From positions 1 through 44,346 of the forward strand of contig JAJZPO010000016.1 of the NCBI GenBank assembly GCA_021811155.1: a DNA stretch of 44,346 bases, given 5' to 3'. Numbering within the stretch: position 1 is the first letter of the stretch; each line of letters begins with the position of its first letter. A program made the translations under genes and the position numbers. The notes beneath the pieces are model-generated. The model worked only from the letters and a program-made list of their open reading frames with translations. It ran no database searches and was not told the origin of the DNA. Origin of the DNA: Bacillota bacterium (GTDB taxonomy: Bacteria; Bacillota; Desulfitobacteriia; Desulfitobacteriales; JAJXUE01). This document shows positions 1-8,766 of the stretch, piece after piece.

Positions 1-140
1 TTTGAACCGTCCTCTGATTGGAAACGCCCTGCGAGCGGATAGGACGCTTCAAATAAAATCGCGCTCTCCGGATATATCAAACGACCCTGCTGCTTCGTAT
101 GTTTTCATCTTCTGATGGTGCCGTAGCGAAAAATAGAGCC

Positions 141-178
141 GAAATGACTTTCCGCAGATACCTGTGGAAAGTCATTTC
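141..178 (-). terminator. hairpin terminator after arcC
   Basis: A perfect 13-bp inverted repeat (GAAATGACTTTCC ... GGAAAGTCATTTC) lies just past the arcC stop. On the minus strand it is followed a few bases later by a short T run (ATTTTT). It probably ends the ygeY-ygeW-arcC transcript. The T run is offset from the stem, so termination strength is uncertain. I see no gene in bases 1-140. Confidence 0.6.
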
Positions 179-191
179 TGTCACAGCTTTT

Positions 192-1142
192 TTAAGGAAC
201 AATGTGCGTTCCTGTTCTCCTGGCTACCGCTTCTTCCAATGACTCCGGATTGGTAATGATAGCCCTCCTGCCGCCTCTGGAAAGGAAATTGATAACCGCC
301 TGAATTTTGGGCAGCATGCTCCCCGGAGCAAAATGGTTTTCTGTCACATACTGTTTCAACTCAGACAGTGTAACCAGATCCAACGCCTTTTCCCCCGGCT
401 TGCCATAGTTCAAATAAACCTTGGGCACCCCGGTGGAGATAACCAGGAGATCAGCCTCAATCTGCGAAGCCAGCAGGCTGGAGGCAAAATCCTTATCAAT
501 CACGGCGTCCACGCCCTGGAAACTGCCGTCCTGCTGTTTGATAACAGGAATCCCGCCGCCGCCAACGCCGACCACACAATAGCCGTCCCGCACCAGCTTA
601 CTGATAACTTCCCGTTCCACAATCTCTTGCGGTTGAGGGGAAGCCACTACACGGCGGTAGCCGCGCCCGGCGTCATTGACCAAAACCCAGTTTGGGTTAG
701 CCTTGCCAATGCTTTCAGCCTGCTCCTGGCTGTAGAAGGAGCCAATTGGCTTGGAAGGCTTCTGAAAGGCCGGATCCGCCGCATCAACCACTACCTGGGT
801 CACAATGGTCACAGCGGATTTATTCAGCCCCCGTTTTTTAAACTCGTTGTCCATGGCCTGCTGGATCTGGTAGCCGATAGCGCCCTGCGTATCAGCGCCG
901 CAGCTCACCAGCGGCACGTGGTGCATAGACGCCACGTCGGAAGCAATCTCCGCCCGGCGCAGGATAAACCCTACCTGGGGACCGTTGCCATGGGTGACGA
1001 TTACCTCATACCCCTGTTCAACCATCCCGGCGATATGCCTGGCTGTTTCGCACACCGCCTGGTATTGGTCTTCCACGCTTTGGTGCGCATTATCGCGGAT
1101 GAGAGAGTTTCCGCCGATGGCTATTACAGCTAGCTTGTTCAA
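192..1142 (-). CDS. arcC: carbamate kinase (ArcC/YqeA type)
   Basis: Amino-acid-kinase-fold carbamate kinase, 316 aa, a normal length for the family. It makes ATP and carbamate (then NH3 and CO2) from carbamoyl phosphate and ADP. The N-terminus has the nucleotide-binding pattern AIGGNSL; VTHGNGPQVG near residue 50 and the glycine-rich VGGGGIPV are family hallmarks. It starts with TTG; the ribosome site (GGTGG) overlaps the end of the upstream carbamoyltransferase gene, whose stop lies 2 bases away, so the two are translationally coupled. Its place behind ygeY and ygeW, with no arginine deiminase gene nearby, argues that it harvests carbamoyl phosphate from purine breakdown rather than from arginine. 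Family assignment is firm; pathway is inferred from neighbours. Confidence 0.93.
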   Translation of the reverse strand: MNKLAVIAIGGNSLIRDNAHQSVEDQYQAVCETARHIAGMVEQGYEVIVTHGNGPQVGFILRRAEIASDVASMHHVPLVSCGADTQGAIGYQIQQAMDNEFKKRGLNKSAVTIVTQVVVDAADPAFQKPSKPIGSFYSQEQAESIGKANPNWVLVNDAGRGYRRVVASPQPQEIVEREVISKLVRDGYCVVGVGGGGIPVIKQQDGSFQGVDAVIDKDFASSLLASQIEADLLVISTGVPKVYLNYGKPGEKALDLVTLSELKQYVTENHFAPGSMLPKIQAVINFLSRGGRRAIITNPESLEEAVARRTGTHIVP

Positions 1143-1144
1143 GA

Positions 1145-2149
1145 TTATCTTCCACCCATCAACAGTGTCATCACAGCTTTAGCGGTGTGCAGGCGGTTTT
1201 CAGCCTCATCATAGACGATGGAGTGTGGGCCGTCGATGACGGAATCCTCCACCTCGTTGTTGCGGTCGGCTGGCAGGGCGTGCATATACATCACGTTTTT
1301 ATCCGCTGTGGCCATCTTGGCCTCGGTGCACTTCCAGGACTTTTGAGCCATGAGTTTGTCGTCAACGACTTTCACTGCGCCGGCGGCTGCAGCACCGGTC
1401 TGGTCATTAACCCAGCTGCCCCAGTTTTTCGGAATAACGATATGGGCGCCCTCATAGGCCTCTGCCTCATTGTTGGTCACGGTTACGGTGCCGCCGTATT
1501 TAGCGGCGTTGGCTTTAGCCTGCTCGATCACCCAATCAGGCAGTTCCCAGCCTTTGGGATGAGCCAGGACTACATCCATGCCATAGCGCGGGAAGAGCAG
1601 CACTTGGGACACAGGCACAGAAATCGGTTTCTTGTGGCTTTCGGCATAAGCCCAGATTATGGATACTTTAACGCGTTTCAGGTCCCCGATTTTTTCCTTC
1701 ATGGTCATCAAGTCGGCCAGGGCCTGGAAGGGATGGTACAGGTCGCACTGCAGGTTCATAATGGGTACGGTCGACCACTGGGCCATTTCGGTCAAGTACT
1801 TGTTGCCATAGCCCCAGTTGCAGTAACGGCAGGCGATGGCATGGCCGAAGCGGGAGAGGATGATGGCAGTGTCTTTGGCGCTTTCGCCGTGCGCAACCTG
1901 CATGCTGCTGGAGTCAAGAAAACCGGCGTGGCCGCCCAGTTGGGCAAAACCGGCTTCCATGGAGTTCCTCGTCCGGGTGGACTGCTCGAAGAACATCAGA
2001 AACATACTCTGGTGGAGCAGGTAAGGGGTTGGTACCCCCATGGCAAATTTCTTCTTCAGGTCCAAGGATACCTCAAGCATGGTGTCTACTTCTTCTTTGG
2101 TGAAGTCCTCCAGGTTGATAAAGTGTCTGCCTCGGAAAATTGATTGCAT
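1145..2149 (-). CDS. ygeW: YgeW-type (knotted) carbamoyltransferase
   Basis: Aspartate/ornithine carbamoyltransferase superfamily, 334 aa. The carbamoyl-phosphate loop is visible as EQSTRTRNS near residue 55, and the second phosphate-binding site as HPFQALAD near residue 139. WAYAESHKKPISVP and the C-terminal MHALPAD match the YgeW-like knotted clade better than classical ArgF/ArcB. It is clearly shorter than E. coli YgeW (about 396 aa). In this pathway it would run in the phosphorolytic direction, moving a carbamoyl group from a ureido intermediate (a carbamoylated 2,3-diaminopropionate) to phosphate for the adjacent carbamate kinase. The start is ATG behind AGGAGG. The family is sure, the substrate is inferred from context, and an ornithine carbamoyltransferase cannot be fully excluded. 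Confidence 0.85.
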   Translation of the reverse strand: MQSIFRGRHFINLEDFTKEEVDTMLEVSLDLKKKFAMGVPTPYLLHQSMFLMFFEQSTRTRNSMEAGFAQLGGHAGFLDSSSMQVAHGESAKDTAIILSRFGHAIACRYCNWGYGNKYLTEMAQWSTVPIMNLQCDLYHPFQALADLMTMKEKIGDLKRVKVSIIWAYAESHKKPISVPVSQVLLFPRYGMDVVLAHPKGWELPDWVIEQAKANAAKYGGTVTVTNNEAEAYEGAHIVIPKNWGSWVNDQTGAAAAGAVKVVDDKLMAQKSWKCTEAKMATADKNVMYMHALPADRNNEVEDSVIDGPHSIVYDEAENRLHTAKAVMTLLMGGR

Positions 2150-2183
2150 AAATATTTTCCTCCTAGATTGTGTTGTTGAGAGG

Positions 2184-2280
2184 TAGTCAGTAGTCAGGAG
2201 TCAGAATGCTTGAGACAGTCAAGCATTCTTTCTTCCTAGCTTCTAGATTCTGACTCCTGTCTTCTGACTCCTGAATTCTG
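2184..2280. repeat. interspersed AGTCAG/CTGACT repeat, copy 1 (complete, inverted)
   Basis: Between ygeW and ygeY. The left arm AGTCAGTAGTCAGGAGTCAG runs into a perfect 11-bp hairpin (AGAATGCTTGA - gacag - TCAAGCATTCT, 2203-2229). The right arm is CTGACTCCTGTCTTCTGACT and ends in GAATTCTG. The arms are near-complementary, so the whole unit can fold into one long hairpin. Related copies lie in at least five other gaps of this window. Confidence 0.85.
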
Positions 2281-2297
2281 CTCTTGAGACTTTCCTG

Positions 2298-3551
2298 TTA
2301 TCGTTCCACCTTCATCAGGTTCTCAGTGGATTCGGGCATTTTATCGGCGTATTTGCTGACAAACATGGTGGGAATTACGGCGTACAGGGCACAAGCGTTA
2401 ACCAGTTCCTTCTTCCAGGTCCGTTCGTTGGGGAAGTGGGCCTCTGCTTCATGGCCCGGTCCAAAGCCGATGCAGGGAATCCCGTAGCGGCCCATGATGG
2501 AAACCCCATTGGTGGAGAAGGTCCACTTGTCCACAACCGGAGCTTGTTGGAACAGCCCTTCATAGGCATCCACCAGTGTAGAACAAACGGGGTGGTCTGC
2601 CTCAATCAGCCAAGTCGGGAAATAAGACTCAGTGGGATAGACCAGGCCCGTATAAGAAGGCCTTTCATAGGTGTACATTTCAACTTCTGCGCCGGCTGCT
2701 TTCACGGCAGGGAGGTTTTTGATTTCCCGGATGGCAGTCTCATCGCTTTCCCCGGCAGTGAGGCGCCGGTCAATGGAGATTGTGCAGCTGTCGGCTACTG
2801 CGCAGCGGGAGGGCGAGGTGAAGAAGATTTCCGAAACGGTCAGGCTGCCTTTACCCAGGAAAGGGTGGTCCTTAAGGTTTTCATGCAGGGCTCGCAGTTC
2901 GGTCAGAATGCCAGCCATTTTGTAAATGGCGTTGTCCCCCCGCTCGGGTGCGGACCCGTGGCAGCTGACACCTTTGGTGGTCACCTTTATTTCCATCCGT
3001 CCCCTGTGGCCGCGGTAAATCTTGCCGTCCGTTGGTTCCGTGATCACCACAAATTCAGGCTTCAGCTTGTCTTCATTGATGATGTACTGCCAGCACAGGC
3101 CGTCGCAGTCCTCTTCCTGCACCGAGCCGACTACTACCAGGGTATAATCGTCCTCCAGGCCCAGATCCTTAATGATTTTGCCCGCGTAGACCATAGAGGC
3201 CATTCCGCCGGTTTGGTCCGTCGCTCCGCGGCCGATGATAATTTCGTCATCTTCGTAGCCTTGGTATGGGTCGTACTGCCACAGTTCCGGGTTACCCACA
3301 CCCACGGTGTCGATATGGGCATCCATGGCAATCAGGTGTTTGCCGTGGCCGATATATCCCAGGATATTACCCATGGGGTCTATTTCAACCTTGTCAAATC
3401 CCACCTTTTCCATTTCCTCTTTGATGCGCAAAACTACTTTTTCCTCTTGGCAGCTTTCGCTCGGAATAGCTATCAGGTCCCGCAAAAACCGGCTCATTTC
3501 CGGCTGGTATTTTTGCGCTAGCTCCAGTACTTTGGCGAAATCCTTCTGCAA
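2298..3551 (-). CDS. ygeY: YgeY family M20 hydrolase
   Basis: Zinc-dependent M20 peptidase/deacylase-type hydrolase of the YgeY family (often named 'selenium metabolism-linked hydrolase'). Metal-site motifs are present: [22 protein letters not shown], the QEEDCDG glutamates, VVITEPTDG and a C-terminal [13 protein letters not shown]. It probably cleaves an amide or ureido bond in a purine-ring-opening intermediate. The track start (ATG, 3575) has no ribosome site. A TTG at 3551 sits 8 bases behind AAAGGGGA and is preferred, giving 417 aa. It is first in a ygeY-ygeW-arcC unit driven by the sigma-54 promoter at 3687-3702. No in-frame UGA (selenocysteine) is seen. Confidence 0.88.
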   Translation of the reverse strand: MQKDFAKVLELAQKYQPEMSRFLRDLIAIPSESCQEEKVVLRIKEEMEKVGFDKVEIDPMGNILGYIGHGKHLIAMDAHIDTVGVGNPELWQYDPYQGYEDDEIIIGRGATDQTGGMASMVYAGKIIKDLGLEDDYTLVVVGSVQEEDCDGLCWQYIINEDKLKPEFVVITEPTDGKIYRGHRGRMEIKVTTKGVSCHGSAPERGDNAIYKMAGILTELRALHENLKDHPFLGKGSLTVSEIFFTSPSRCAVADSCTISIDRRLTAGESDETAIREIKNLPAVKAAGAEVEMYTYERPSYTGLVYPTESYFPTWLIEADHPVCSTLVDAYEGLFQQAPVVDKWTFSTNGVSIMGRYGIPCIGFGPGHEAEAHFPNERTWKKELVNACALYAVIPTMFVSKYADKMPESTENLMKVER

Positions 3552-3587
3552 GACAAATTCCCCTTTCTGTTGCATAGACGTTGTAAG

Positions 3588-3617
3588 AAGTCAGTAGTCA
3601 GGAGTCAGAATACTTTG
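3588..3617. repeat. interspersed AGTCAG repeat, copy 2 (half element)
   Basis: AGTCAGTAGTCAGGAGTCAG followed by AATACTTTG. This matches the left arm of copy 1 at 2184 almost base for base, with no matching right arm, so it is a partial copy. It lies in the 5' leader between the sigma-54 promoter and ygeY. Confidence 0.8.
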
Positions 3618-3686
3618 AGCTGATAAACTGTTCTGTCATCCTGGCTGCTGAGCGGTGGCGTTTAATGCGTCACACCCTTGTTTTTT

Positions 3687-3702
3687 AGCAAGAACCGTGC
3701 CA
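3687..3702 (-). promoter_or_regulatory. sigma-54 promoter of ygeY-ygeW-arcC
   Basis: Minus-strand TGGCACGGTTCTTGCT is an exact match to the sigma-54 consensus TGGCAYR-N4-TTGCW, with GG and GC doublets in the correct register. It lies about 135 bases before the preferred ygeY start. Same-spacing sites precede four other units in this cluster. Confidence 0.93.
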
Positions 3703-3711
3703 GCTATCACT

Positions 3712-3753
3712 CCCTCTGTTCAGTCGTGGCGTATCATTTTTGTCAACAGAGGG
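3712..3753. promoter_or_regulatory. inverted repeat above the ygeY promoter
   Basis: Perfect 9-bp arms CCCTCTGTT ... AACAGAGGG, 24 bases apart, just upstream of the -24 box. The interior contains TATCATTTTTG, resembling the TCATTTTGA activator core. It could be part of the activator region or a structural element; function is inferred. Confidence 0.4.
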
Positions 3754-3885
3754 CATTGCTCAGCCGCTTCACTTCGAAGCCAACCTGGGCAGTCCTTTTG
3801 CAACTTGTTCAGGCTCTGCCCGGAGCTATTTTTGACAGTTGTGTCCGCAGCTTAGCTCGGCTAACAGTCACCCAAAACCCTTTTT

Positions 3886-3901
3886 GTCTCATTATGATAC
3901 T
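3886..3901. promoter_or_regulatory. probable activator (UAS) site
   Basis: TGTCTCATTATGATAC differs by one base from the dyad at 8674-8690 upstream of ygfK. It lies about 185 bases upstream of the sigma-54 promoter, a usual range for enhancer-binding activators. A weaker relative (GTCTCAGACTGATGC) follows near 3928. Confidence 0.6.
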
Positions 3902-4025
3902 AATGTCTTTTATTGCTACATCCGTAGTCTCAGACTGATGCAGACGGTCTTTCTTACTGCTCAAAGGCGTCTTAAAAGTGGACAATTCTGCCTCAGGTGT
4001 GACGCCTGGTCTTGTTTTAGTCAGC

Positions 4026-5354
4026 CTAAAACCTTTCCCACAGTTTGCTGCTCAGTTCACGGGACTTGGCACAGATTTCGGCTTCGTCCAGGCCGGCGAG
4101 GCGCCTTTCTTCCATGACCACCTTGCCGTTGATGATGGTGGTAGCTACGGATCTGCCTGACACCCCAAACAGGATATGCCCGTCCGCATTGTTTTCACTC
4201 AAAGGTGTGGGTGGATCGTAATCCACGATGATCACGTCAGCATAAGCGCCGGGGGCCAGTTTGCCGAGGGGGTGCGGGAAGTAGGAGGCGGCAATCTCCG
4301 GGTTATGCCTGAAAAGCATAGCTGGCGCTTCTCCCCAGGCGACACTGGGGTGGCCCTGCTGGTGCTTGTGCAGGATATTGGCTACCTTGTAGGATTCAAA
4401 CATGTCGCTGGTGTAACCGTCCGTGCCTAGGCCGACCCTTACGCCTGCACCCAACATGGACAGTACCGGGGCGCAGCCAACGGCGTTACCCATATTCGAC
4501 TCAGGATTGTGCACCACATTGGCTGAAGCATCCCGCAGGATTTCAATTTCCTTTTCGTTGATATGCACGCAGTGGGCGGCAATGGATTTGGGCCCCAGGA
4601 TGCCGTAACCGTTCAGTCTTTCAACTACCCGTTTTCCTGACTTGGCCAAAGAATCGTTCAGATCAGAAATTCCCTCCGCCACATGGACATGAAAGCCGGT
4701 TCCCAGGCCGGAATTTTCCTCACAGCAGCGGTCCAGGCTGGCATCACTCAGGGTGAGGGATGCGTGCAGGCCAAACATACCCCTGCTCATCCCGTCCCCG
4801 GCCTTGTTGGCGTGGCGGATGAATTCCACGTTCTCCCTCACGCCTTCCTCCATCACGGCCTCGCCGTCACGGTCGGATACCTCATAGCAGAGACAGCTCC
4901 GTACACCTGCGGCCCGGGCTGCTTTTTCCAGGGTAAATAGGCTGTCCCGCACGGCGCCGGGGCTGGCATGGTGGTCGAAGATGGTGGTTGTGCCGTTCTT
5001 GATGCAGTCAATCAAAGGCACCATGGCGCTGTAGTAAATGTCCTCCAGAGTCAGGACCTTGTCCAGACGCCACCAAAGGCGCTCCAGTATTTCCACAAAA
5101 TTTTGCGGCGGGGCGTCTTCTAAGCCCATGCCGCGGGCAAAGGTGCTGTAAAGGTGCATATGGGTATTGATCATGCCCGGCATGATTACCCTGCCCCTAG
5201 CATCGATAAACTTGGCGTCAGGATATTTCGCCCTGAGTGCAGCGGTTGAACTCACTTCGCTGATTAAATTGTCCTTAATGGCCACACATCCCTCAGCCAG
5301 ATACGGCTGATTTTCATCCCGGGTGATAACCCGTCCATTTCCGACCAACAGCAT
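4026..5354 (-). CDS. ssnA: SsnA-type amidohydrolase (putative aminohydrolase)
   Basis: Amidohydrolase-superfamily metal hydrolase, 442 aa, normal for SsnA/guanine-deaminase-like enzymes. The metal ligands are visible: the HxH motif in NTHMHLYS (near residue 66), HVHVAEG (near 230), AAHCVH (near 255) and the catalytic Asp in GLGTDGYTSD (near 315). The fold typically deaminates purines or related heterocycles. Next to YgfK in many purinolytic clusters, it is proposed to act on a purine or reduced purine intermediate. Start is ATG behind AAGGAGGAG. A hairpin and a degenerate sigma-54-like sequence lie between it and ygfK, so it may have its own promoter or be transcribed by read-through. Confidence 0.88.
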   Translation of the reverse strand: MLLVGNGRVITRDENQPYLAEGCVAIKDNLISEVSSTAALRAKYPDAKFIDARGRVIMPGMINTHMHLYSTFARGMGLEDAPPQNFVEILERLWWRLDKVLTLEDIYYSAMVPLIDCIKNGTTTIFDHHASPGAVRDSLFTLEKAARAAGVRSCLCYEVSDRDGEAVMEEGVRENVEFIRHANKAGDGMSRGMFGLHASLTLSDASLDRCCEENSGLGTGFHVHVAEGISDLNDSLAKSGKRVVERLNGYGILGPKSIAAHCVHINEKEIEILRDASANVVHNPESNMGNAVGCAPVLSMLGAGVRVGLGTDGYTSDMFESYKVANILHKHQQGHPSVAWGEAPAMLFRHNPEIAASYFPHPLGKLAPGAYADVIIVDYDPPTPLSENNADGHILFGVSGRSVATTIINGKVVMEERRLAGLDEAEICAKSRELSSKLWERF

Positions 5355-5391
5355 AAACGCTCCTCCTTCTGCCTGAATAATTTTTTATATT

Positions 5392-5407
5392 CGCAATTAT
5401 CATGTCA
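5392..5407 (-). promoter_or_regulatory. degenerate sigma-54-like promoter before ssnA
   Basis: Minus-strand TGACATGATAATTGCG has the right spacing and a good -12 (TTGC), but the -24 box reads TGACATG rather than TGGCATG. Loss of one of the two key Gs makes activity doubtful. Confidence 0.3.
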
Positions 5408-5430
5408 GACGAGCAAATCCTTTATATGTC

Positions 5431-5463
5431 AAAGAGGCCAGGTTCGATTGCTTTGGCCTCTTT
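5431..5463 (-). terminator. hairpin between ygfK and ssnA
   Basis: Perfect 10-bp stem AAAGAGGCCA ... TGGCCTCTTT with a 13-base loop, 25 bases past the ygfK stop. The minus strand continues TTTGACAT, so the T tract is short. It is probably a weak terminator or a processing/stability hairpin. Confidence 0.55.
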
Positions 5464-5487
5464 AACACTGCTTAGCGTTCCCCTGTT

Positions 5488-8400
5488 TTAGAATAAATAA
5501 CTGTGCCGGTTAAATATGGCCCAGATTGTATCAGCAATTTCGCTTGCCACATTCGCCCCGGTCCGGCCGCCGGCGTCAAATTTCACATCAACCACCCGGC
5601 CCTCGGCGCGGAGCCTAAACAGCGGCTCGGCTCCGTTTTCCAGCAGCAGGAAGCCCGCATTGTCGCTGTTCAGGAAGTCCTCTTCAGTCCAGAACAGGGT
5701 GAGCTTGTCCTGATAGGGAGCTCCGTCATTGGGACAGAAAATGGCGCAGTTGCCGCATTCATTGCACATCCCATCCACATGGACCACCTGGTTTAAGTTC
5801 TTCAGGCCGGCCGACTGGACTTTGACCGCCACGTTGGCCCGGTTCGGGCAGACCTCGCTGCAGATGTTGCAGACATAGCCGCACTCCAGGCACCTGCCCG
5901 GTTCCTGTTCCAACCCGCCTGCAGCCTTGAGGACGCCCTTACGGCCGCCGATTTCCTTCAGCCGCTTTTCCTGATCAAAGCCTGCCTGAACCCCTGTCTC
6001 CTGACGGGCCAGGTTTTCTTTGGCCAGGATAGCCCTGGCAGCTTTTGTCCCATGTGCAATCCCCTCAACCACAGTTGCCGGTCCGTACAGAGCATCCCCG
6101 CCGATGAACACATTGGCCAGGTTGGTTTCCAGGGTTTCCGGGTTGACCTGGATATTGCCTTTGGCGTCAACCTCGATACCGTTTTGCTGCAAGAGGCCGT
6201 AATCCGCCTCTTCACCGATAGCCGACAATACGCTATCAGCCGCAATCTCCTCAAACTCCCCGGCTTTCTCCACCGGACTGCGCCGGCCTGAAGCATCGGG
6301 TGCGCCCAATTCCATCCGTTGGCATCCGAGTACGCCGTCCTGCAGCGAAAGCGGGGAAAGCAGTTGCTTGAAAATTACACCTTCCTGCAGGGCCAGTTCC
6401 AGTTCCTCCCGGTCCGCGGGCATATAGTCTCTGGTCCGCCTGTATATGATATATACCTTTTCCACGCCTTTGACCCGCAGGGCAGCCCTGGCCGCATCCA
6501 TAGCGGAGTTGCCGCCCCCGATCACTGCCACGTTTTTGCCAAGGCCGAGCCCGGCATGATTGCGCTTGAATTCTTCCAGGAAAGGTATGGCTCCCATGAC
6601 GCGCCGGGTGTCCCCTGTCAAGCCCAGCGCTCTGCTTTTCCCGGCGCCGATGGCCAGGTAGATGTAAGCAAAACCCCTGTCCTTAAGTTCAGCAATGGAA
6701 AAGTCAGCATTTACTCCCATCTCAAACTTGACTCCCATTTTCCGTACCAGTTCCACATCATTGGCAATGGCCTCCGGGAATATCCGGAAGTTGGGAATCA
6801 CGTATTCCACCGTGCCGCCGGCCTTTTCCCTTTTATCAAAAATTGTCACGTCGAGGCCCGCCTTGGCCAGAAAATAGCCAGCCGCTAACCCGGACGGCCC
6901 AGCCCCGATCACCGCCACTTTGGCGGCGCTTTTGGCTTCAGCCGGAGCAAGTTTGCTCATAAATGCCTGATAACCGATTTCCGCCGCCACCAGTTTCAGG
7001 GAGCGGATCTGCACCGATTCATCGTAATCCAGGCGGGTGCACTTGGTCATGCAGTTGTGGTTGCAGATTGTCCCTGTGATAAAGGGCAGCGGGTTTTTCG
7101 CCACAATCACCTCATAGGCCTCCAGGTACCGCCCCTCGCCTACCAGGCGGATATACTCCGGAATGTCCTGACCGATGGGACAGCCGTTGGTGCAAGGCGC
7201 TACGAAGCAGTCTGTCAGTGGCAGCTTGCGGCTGAGCTTCCGGCTGCCCACCCTTCTCTTTTCTTTCAGGTGGTTGGGATCGGCCAATGCAGCGGCAGCC
7301 AGTTCAGCAAGTTTCTCCAGGTCTATTTTATCGGATTCCGCATTGTCCAGGAAAGGCTCAACCGCAGCAGCAATCTGCTGCAGGCGCAGATATCCGCCTG
7401 GTTTGAGCAGGGAAGTGGCCAGGGTAATGGGCCGGATGCCGGTCGCAAAGATGTCAGCGATATTAAAGAAGTCTGCGCCGCCGGAATAGGAAATCTTCAG
7501 CTCCCCGCCAAATTCCGCTGCCAGCTTCAGGGCCAGATTGATAGTCAAAGGATAGAGCGCCCGGCCCGACATGTACATCTCATCGCCCGGCAGTTCGCCC
7601 CGGGTAATCTTCACAGGCAAAGTGTTGGAGAGCTTGACCCCAAACTCCCTGTTGTTTTCTTTGGCAAACTGCTTAAGCCTTTTCAGCATCTCCACGCCGT
7701 CAGCATACTGCAGGTCGTGGGTAAAGGATTCCTCCTTGAGCTGGACATAGGTGTAACCCATCTGGTCAAAGGTGTTCCTGACATACCGGTAGCCTAGCAG
7801 TGTCGGATTCATTTTCACAAAGGTATGCAGCCTTTTCTCGCCGAGGAGGTACCTTGAAATAGCTTCTATCTCGGCAGGCGGACAGCCGTGCAGAGTGGAC
7901 AAGGTGATGGAATTGCAGATGTTGGCCGAAATTCCGGCGACAAATTTGGCATCCGCCTGCTTAAACTTATATACTTCTTCCAGCAAAACATCCCTGCACT
8001 CTTTAAAAATCGCCGTATTGGAAGCGTCTTTCAAACCCTCAATAAAGCCGTCCACCTTGGGGGACTGGATGCCCTTAAGGTCGTAACCCACGCTCATGTT
8101 AAACATGAAGCGGCGCTCATCCAGCCCGAAAACTTCTTTTTGCAGCACATGCAGCATGAACCATGCCTTGACATACTCCTCAAAAGCGCCCTCAATGGAC
8201 AGTTCGGTTGACCACTCCGTGTTGTAGCACTCATCCTCCGCCCTGATGCACGGTTTGGGAAACTCAAGCTTATCCAGGATCTGGACTGTTTTCAGCTCAA
8301 AAAACCTGCTCCCGCTCAGGAAGGAAGCGATGATATTTTGCGCCAGTTGGGTGTTTGGGCCTGCAGCCGGGCCTACAGGGGTATCGATTTTTTCGCCGAA

Positions 8401-8538
8401 GAGCTTGACATGGTTTGCGCCGGCCTTTTGGTAAAACTTGTCTGCGGCAATGCCGAGGACGGTCTGGTGTTGCTCATATTCCTCCAGCGCCCAGCTCAAC
8501 AGTTTCTTGAACGGGATTTGTCGCATAATGTCACTCAT
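5488..8538 (-). CDS. ygfK: YgfK flavin/iron-sulfur oxidoreductase (putative selenate reductase subunit)
   Basis: 1016 aa, near the length of E. coli YgfK. The N-terminal ~430 residues look like a dihydropyrimidine/dihydroorotate-dehydrogenase-type barrel (NICNSITLSTLHGCPP, MNPTLLGY). Then come a GltD-like Fe-S segment (CFVAPCTNGCPIGQDIPEY, CNHNCMTKC), an FAD Rossmann motif (VIGAGPSGLAAGYFLAKAG), a pyridine-nucleotide motif (VIGGGNSAMDAAR) and an FAD tail (IGGDALYGPATVVEG). The C-terminus carries two ferredoxin motifs (CNICSEVCP, CNECGNCAIFCP). This suits NAD(P)H-linked reduction of a purine-ring intermediate. Despite the historical name, selenate is unlikely to be the physiological substrate. 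ATG start behind AAGGGAG. Driven by the sigma-54 promoter at 8606. Confidence 0.9.
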   Translation of the reverse strand: MSDIMRQIPFKKLLSWALEEYEQHQTVLGIAADKFYQKAGANHVKLFGEKIDTPVGPAAGPNTQLAQNIIASFLSGSRFFELKTVQILDKLEFPKPCIRAEDECYNTEWSTELSIEGAFEEYVKAWFMLHVLQKEVFGLDERRFMFNMSVGYDLKGIQSPKVDGFIEGLKDASNTAIFKECRDVLLEEVYKFKQADAKFVAGISANICNSITLSTLHGCPPAEIEAISRYLLGEKRLHTFVKMNPTLLGYRYVRNTFDQMGYTYVQLKEESFTHDLQYADGVEMLKRLKQFAKENNREFGVKLSNTLPVKITRGELPGDEMYMSGRALYPLTINLALKLAAEFGGELKISYSGGADFFNIADIFATGIRPITLATSLLKPGGYLRLQQIAAAVEPFLDNAESDKIDLEKLAELAAAALADPNHLKEKRRVGSRKLSRKLPLTDCFVAPCTNGCPIGQDIPEYIRLVGEGRYLEAYEVIVAKNPLPFITGTICNHNCMTKCTRLDYDESVQIRSLKLVAAEIGYQAFMSKLAPAEAKSAAKVAVIGAGPSGLAAGYFLAKAGLDVTIFDKREKAGGTVEYVIPNFRIFPEAIANDVELVRKMGVKFEMGVNADFSIAELKDRGFAYIYLAIGAGKSRALGLTGDTRRVMGAIPFLEEFKRNHAGLGLGKNVAVIGGGNSAMDAARAALRVKGVEKVYIIYRRTRDYMPADREELELALQEGVIFKQLLSPLSLQDGVLGCQRMELGAPDASGRRSPVEKAGEFEEIAADSVLSAIGEEADYGLLQQNGIEVDAKGNIQVNPETLETNLANVFIGGDALYGPATVVEGIAHGTKAARAILAKENLARQETGVQAGFDQEKRLKEIGGRKGVLKAAGGLEQEPGRCLECGYVCNICSEVCPNRANVAVKVQSAGLKNLNQVVHVDGMCNECGNCAIFCPNDGAPYQDKLTLFWTEEDFLNSDNAGFLLLENGAEPLFRLRAEGRVVDVKFDAGGRTGANVASEIADTIWAIFNRHSYLF

Positions 8539-8605
8539 TCATTCAACTCCCTTAAAGCAGTAAGTCTTTACGAAGCATATCGGTGTGGCATATGTTATGA
8601 ATATT

Positions 8606-8621
8606 TGCAAAAATCATGCCA
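8606..8621 (-). promoter_or_regulatory. sigma-54 promoter of ygfK
   Basis: Minus-strand TGGCATGATTTTTGCA is an exact consensus match, about 70 bases before the ygfK start and about 55 bases downstream of the TCATTTTGA dyad at 8674. Confidence 0.93.
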
Positions 8622-8673
8622 GAGTGGCCTGCAGGATAACACGGTTCTCTTTAAATGAACAGCGCCATAGCCA

Positions 8674-8690
8674 TGTCTCATTTTGATACA
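8674..8690. promoter_or_regulatory. probable activator (UAS) site
   Basis: TGTCTCATTTTGATACA is an imperfect dyad centred on a T run. Near-identical sequences occur at 3886 and 10751, and related TTTATCA-N3-TGATAAA dyads at 21258 and 21389. Placement 50-60 bases upstream of a sigma-54 promoter suits an enhancer-binding protein site. Confidence 0.65.
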
Positions 8691-8766
8691 TATGTCTATT
8701 ATTGAAGCTTCATGCCTAGCCAGCGAGCGGGGCAGGTTGGTCAGATTACACCGCCGAGCCGTTTGC

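Larger units (their letters stand above)
3552..4025. other. regulatory gap upstream of ygeY
   Basis: 474 bases without a convincing gene. It holds a partial interspersed repeat (3588-3617), a sigma-54 promoter (3687-3702), an inverted repeat (3712-3753) and a probable activator site (3886-3901). Small plus-strand ORFs here have no ribosome sites or recognisable protein features. Confidence 0.7.

Noticed and set aside
1-15. GAACCGTCC at the window start as a partner of the REP-like sequence at 23257
   Set aside because: Only a short match at the very edge; cannot be judged without upstream sequence.
333-1133. Long plus-strand ORF opposite arcC (and similar ORFs opposite ygeW, ygeY, ygfK, clpB, dnaK)
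   Set aside because: These are antisense shadows of clear, domain-complete genes; they lack ribosome sites and show no family motifs.
192-2149. Arginine deiminase pathway (arcB-arcC)
   Set aside because: No arcA or arcD nearby, the transferase carries YgeW-clade signatures, and the neighbours are purine-degradation genes.
2298-8538. Selenoproteins in the cluster (YgeY/YgfK are named after selenium metabolism)
   Set aside because: Reading frames run through without in-frame UGA and no SECIS-like position is required; the names are historical.
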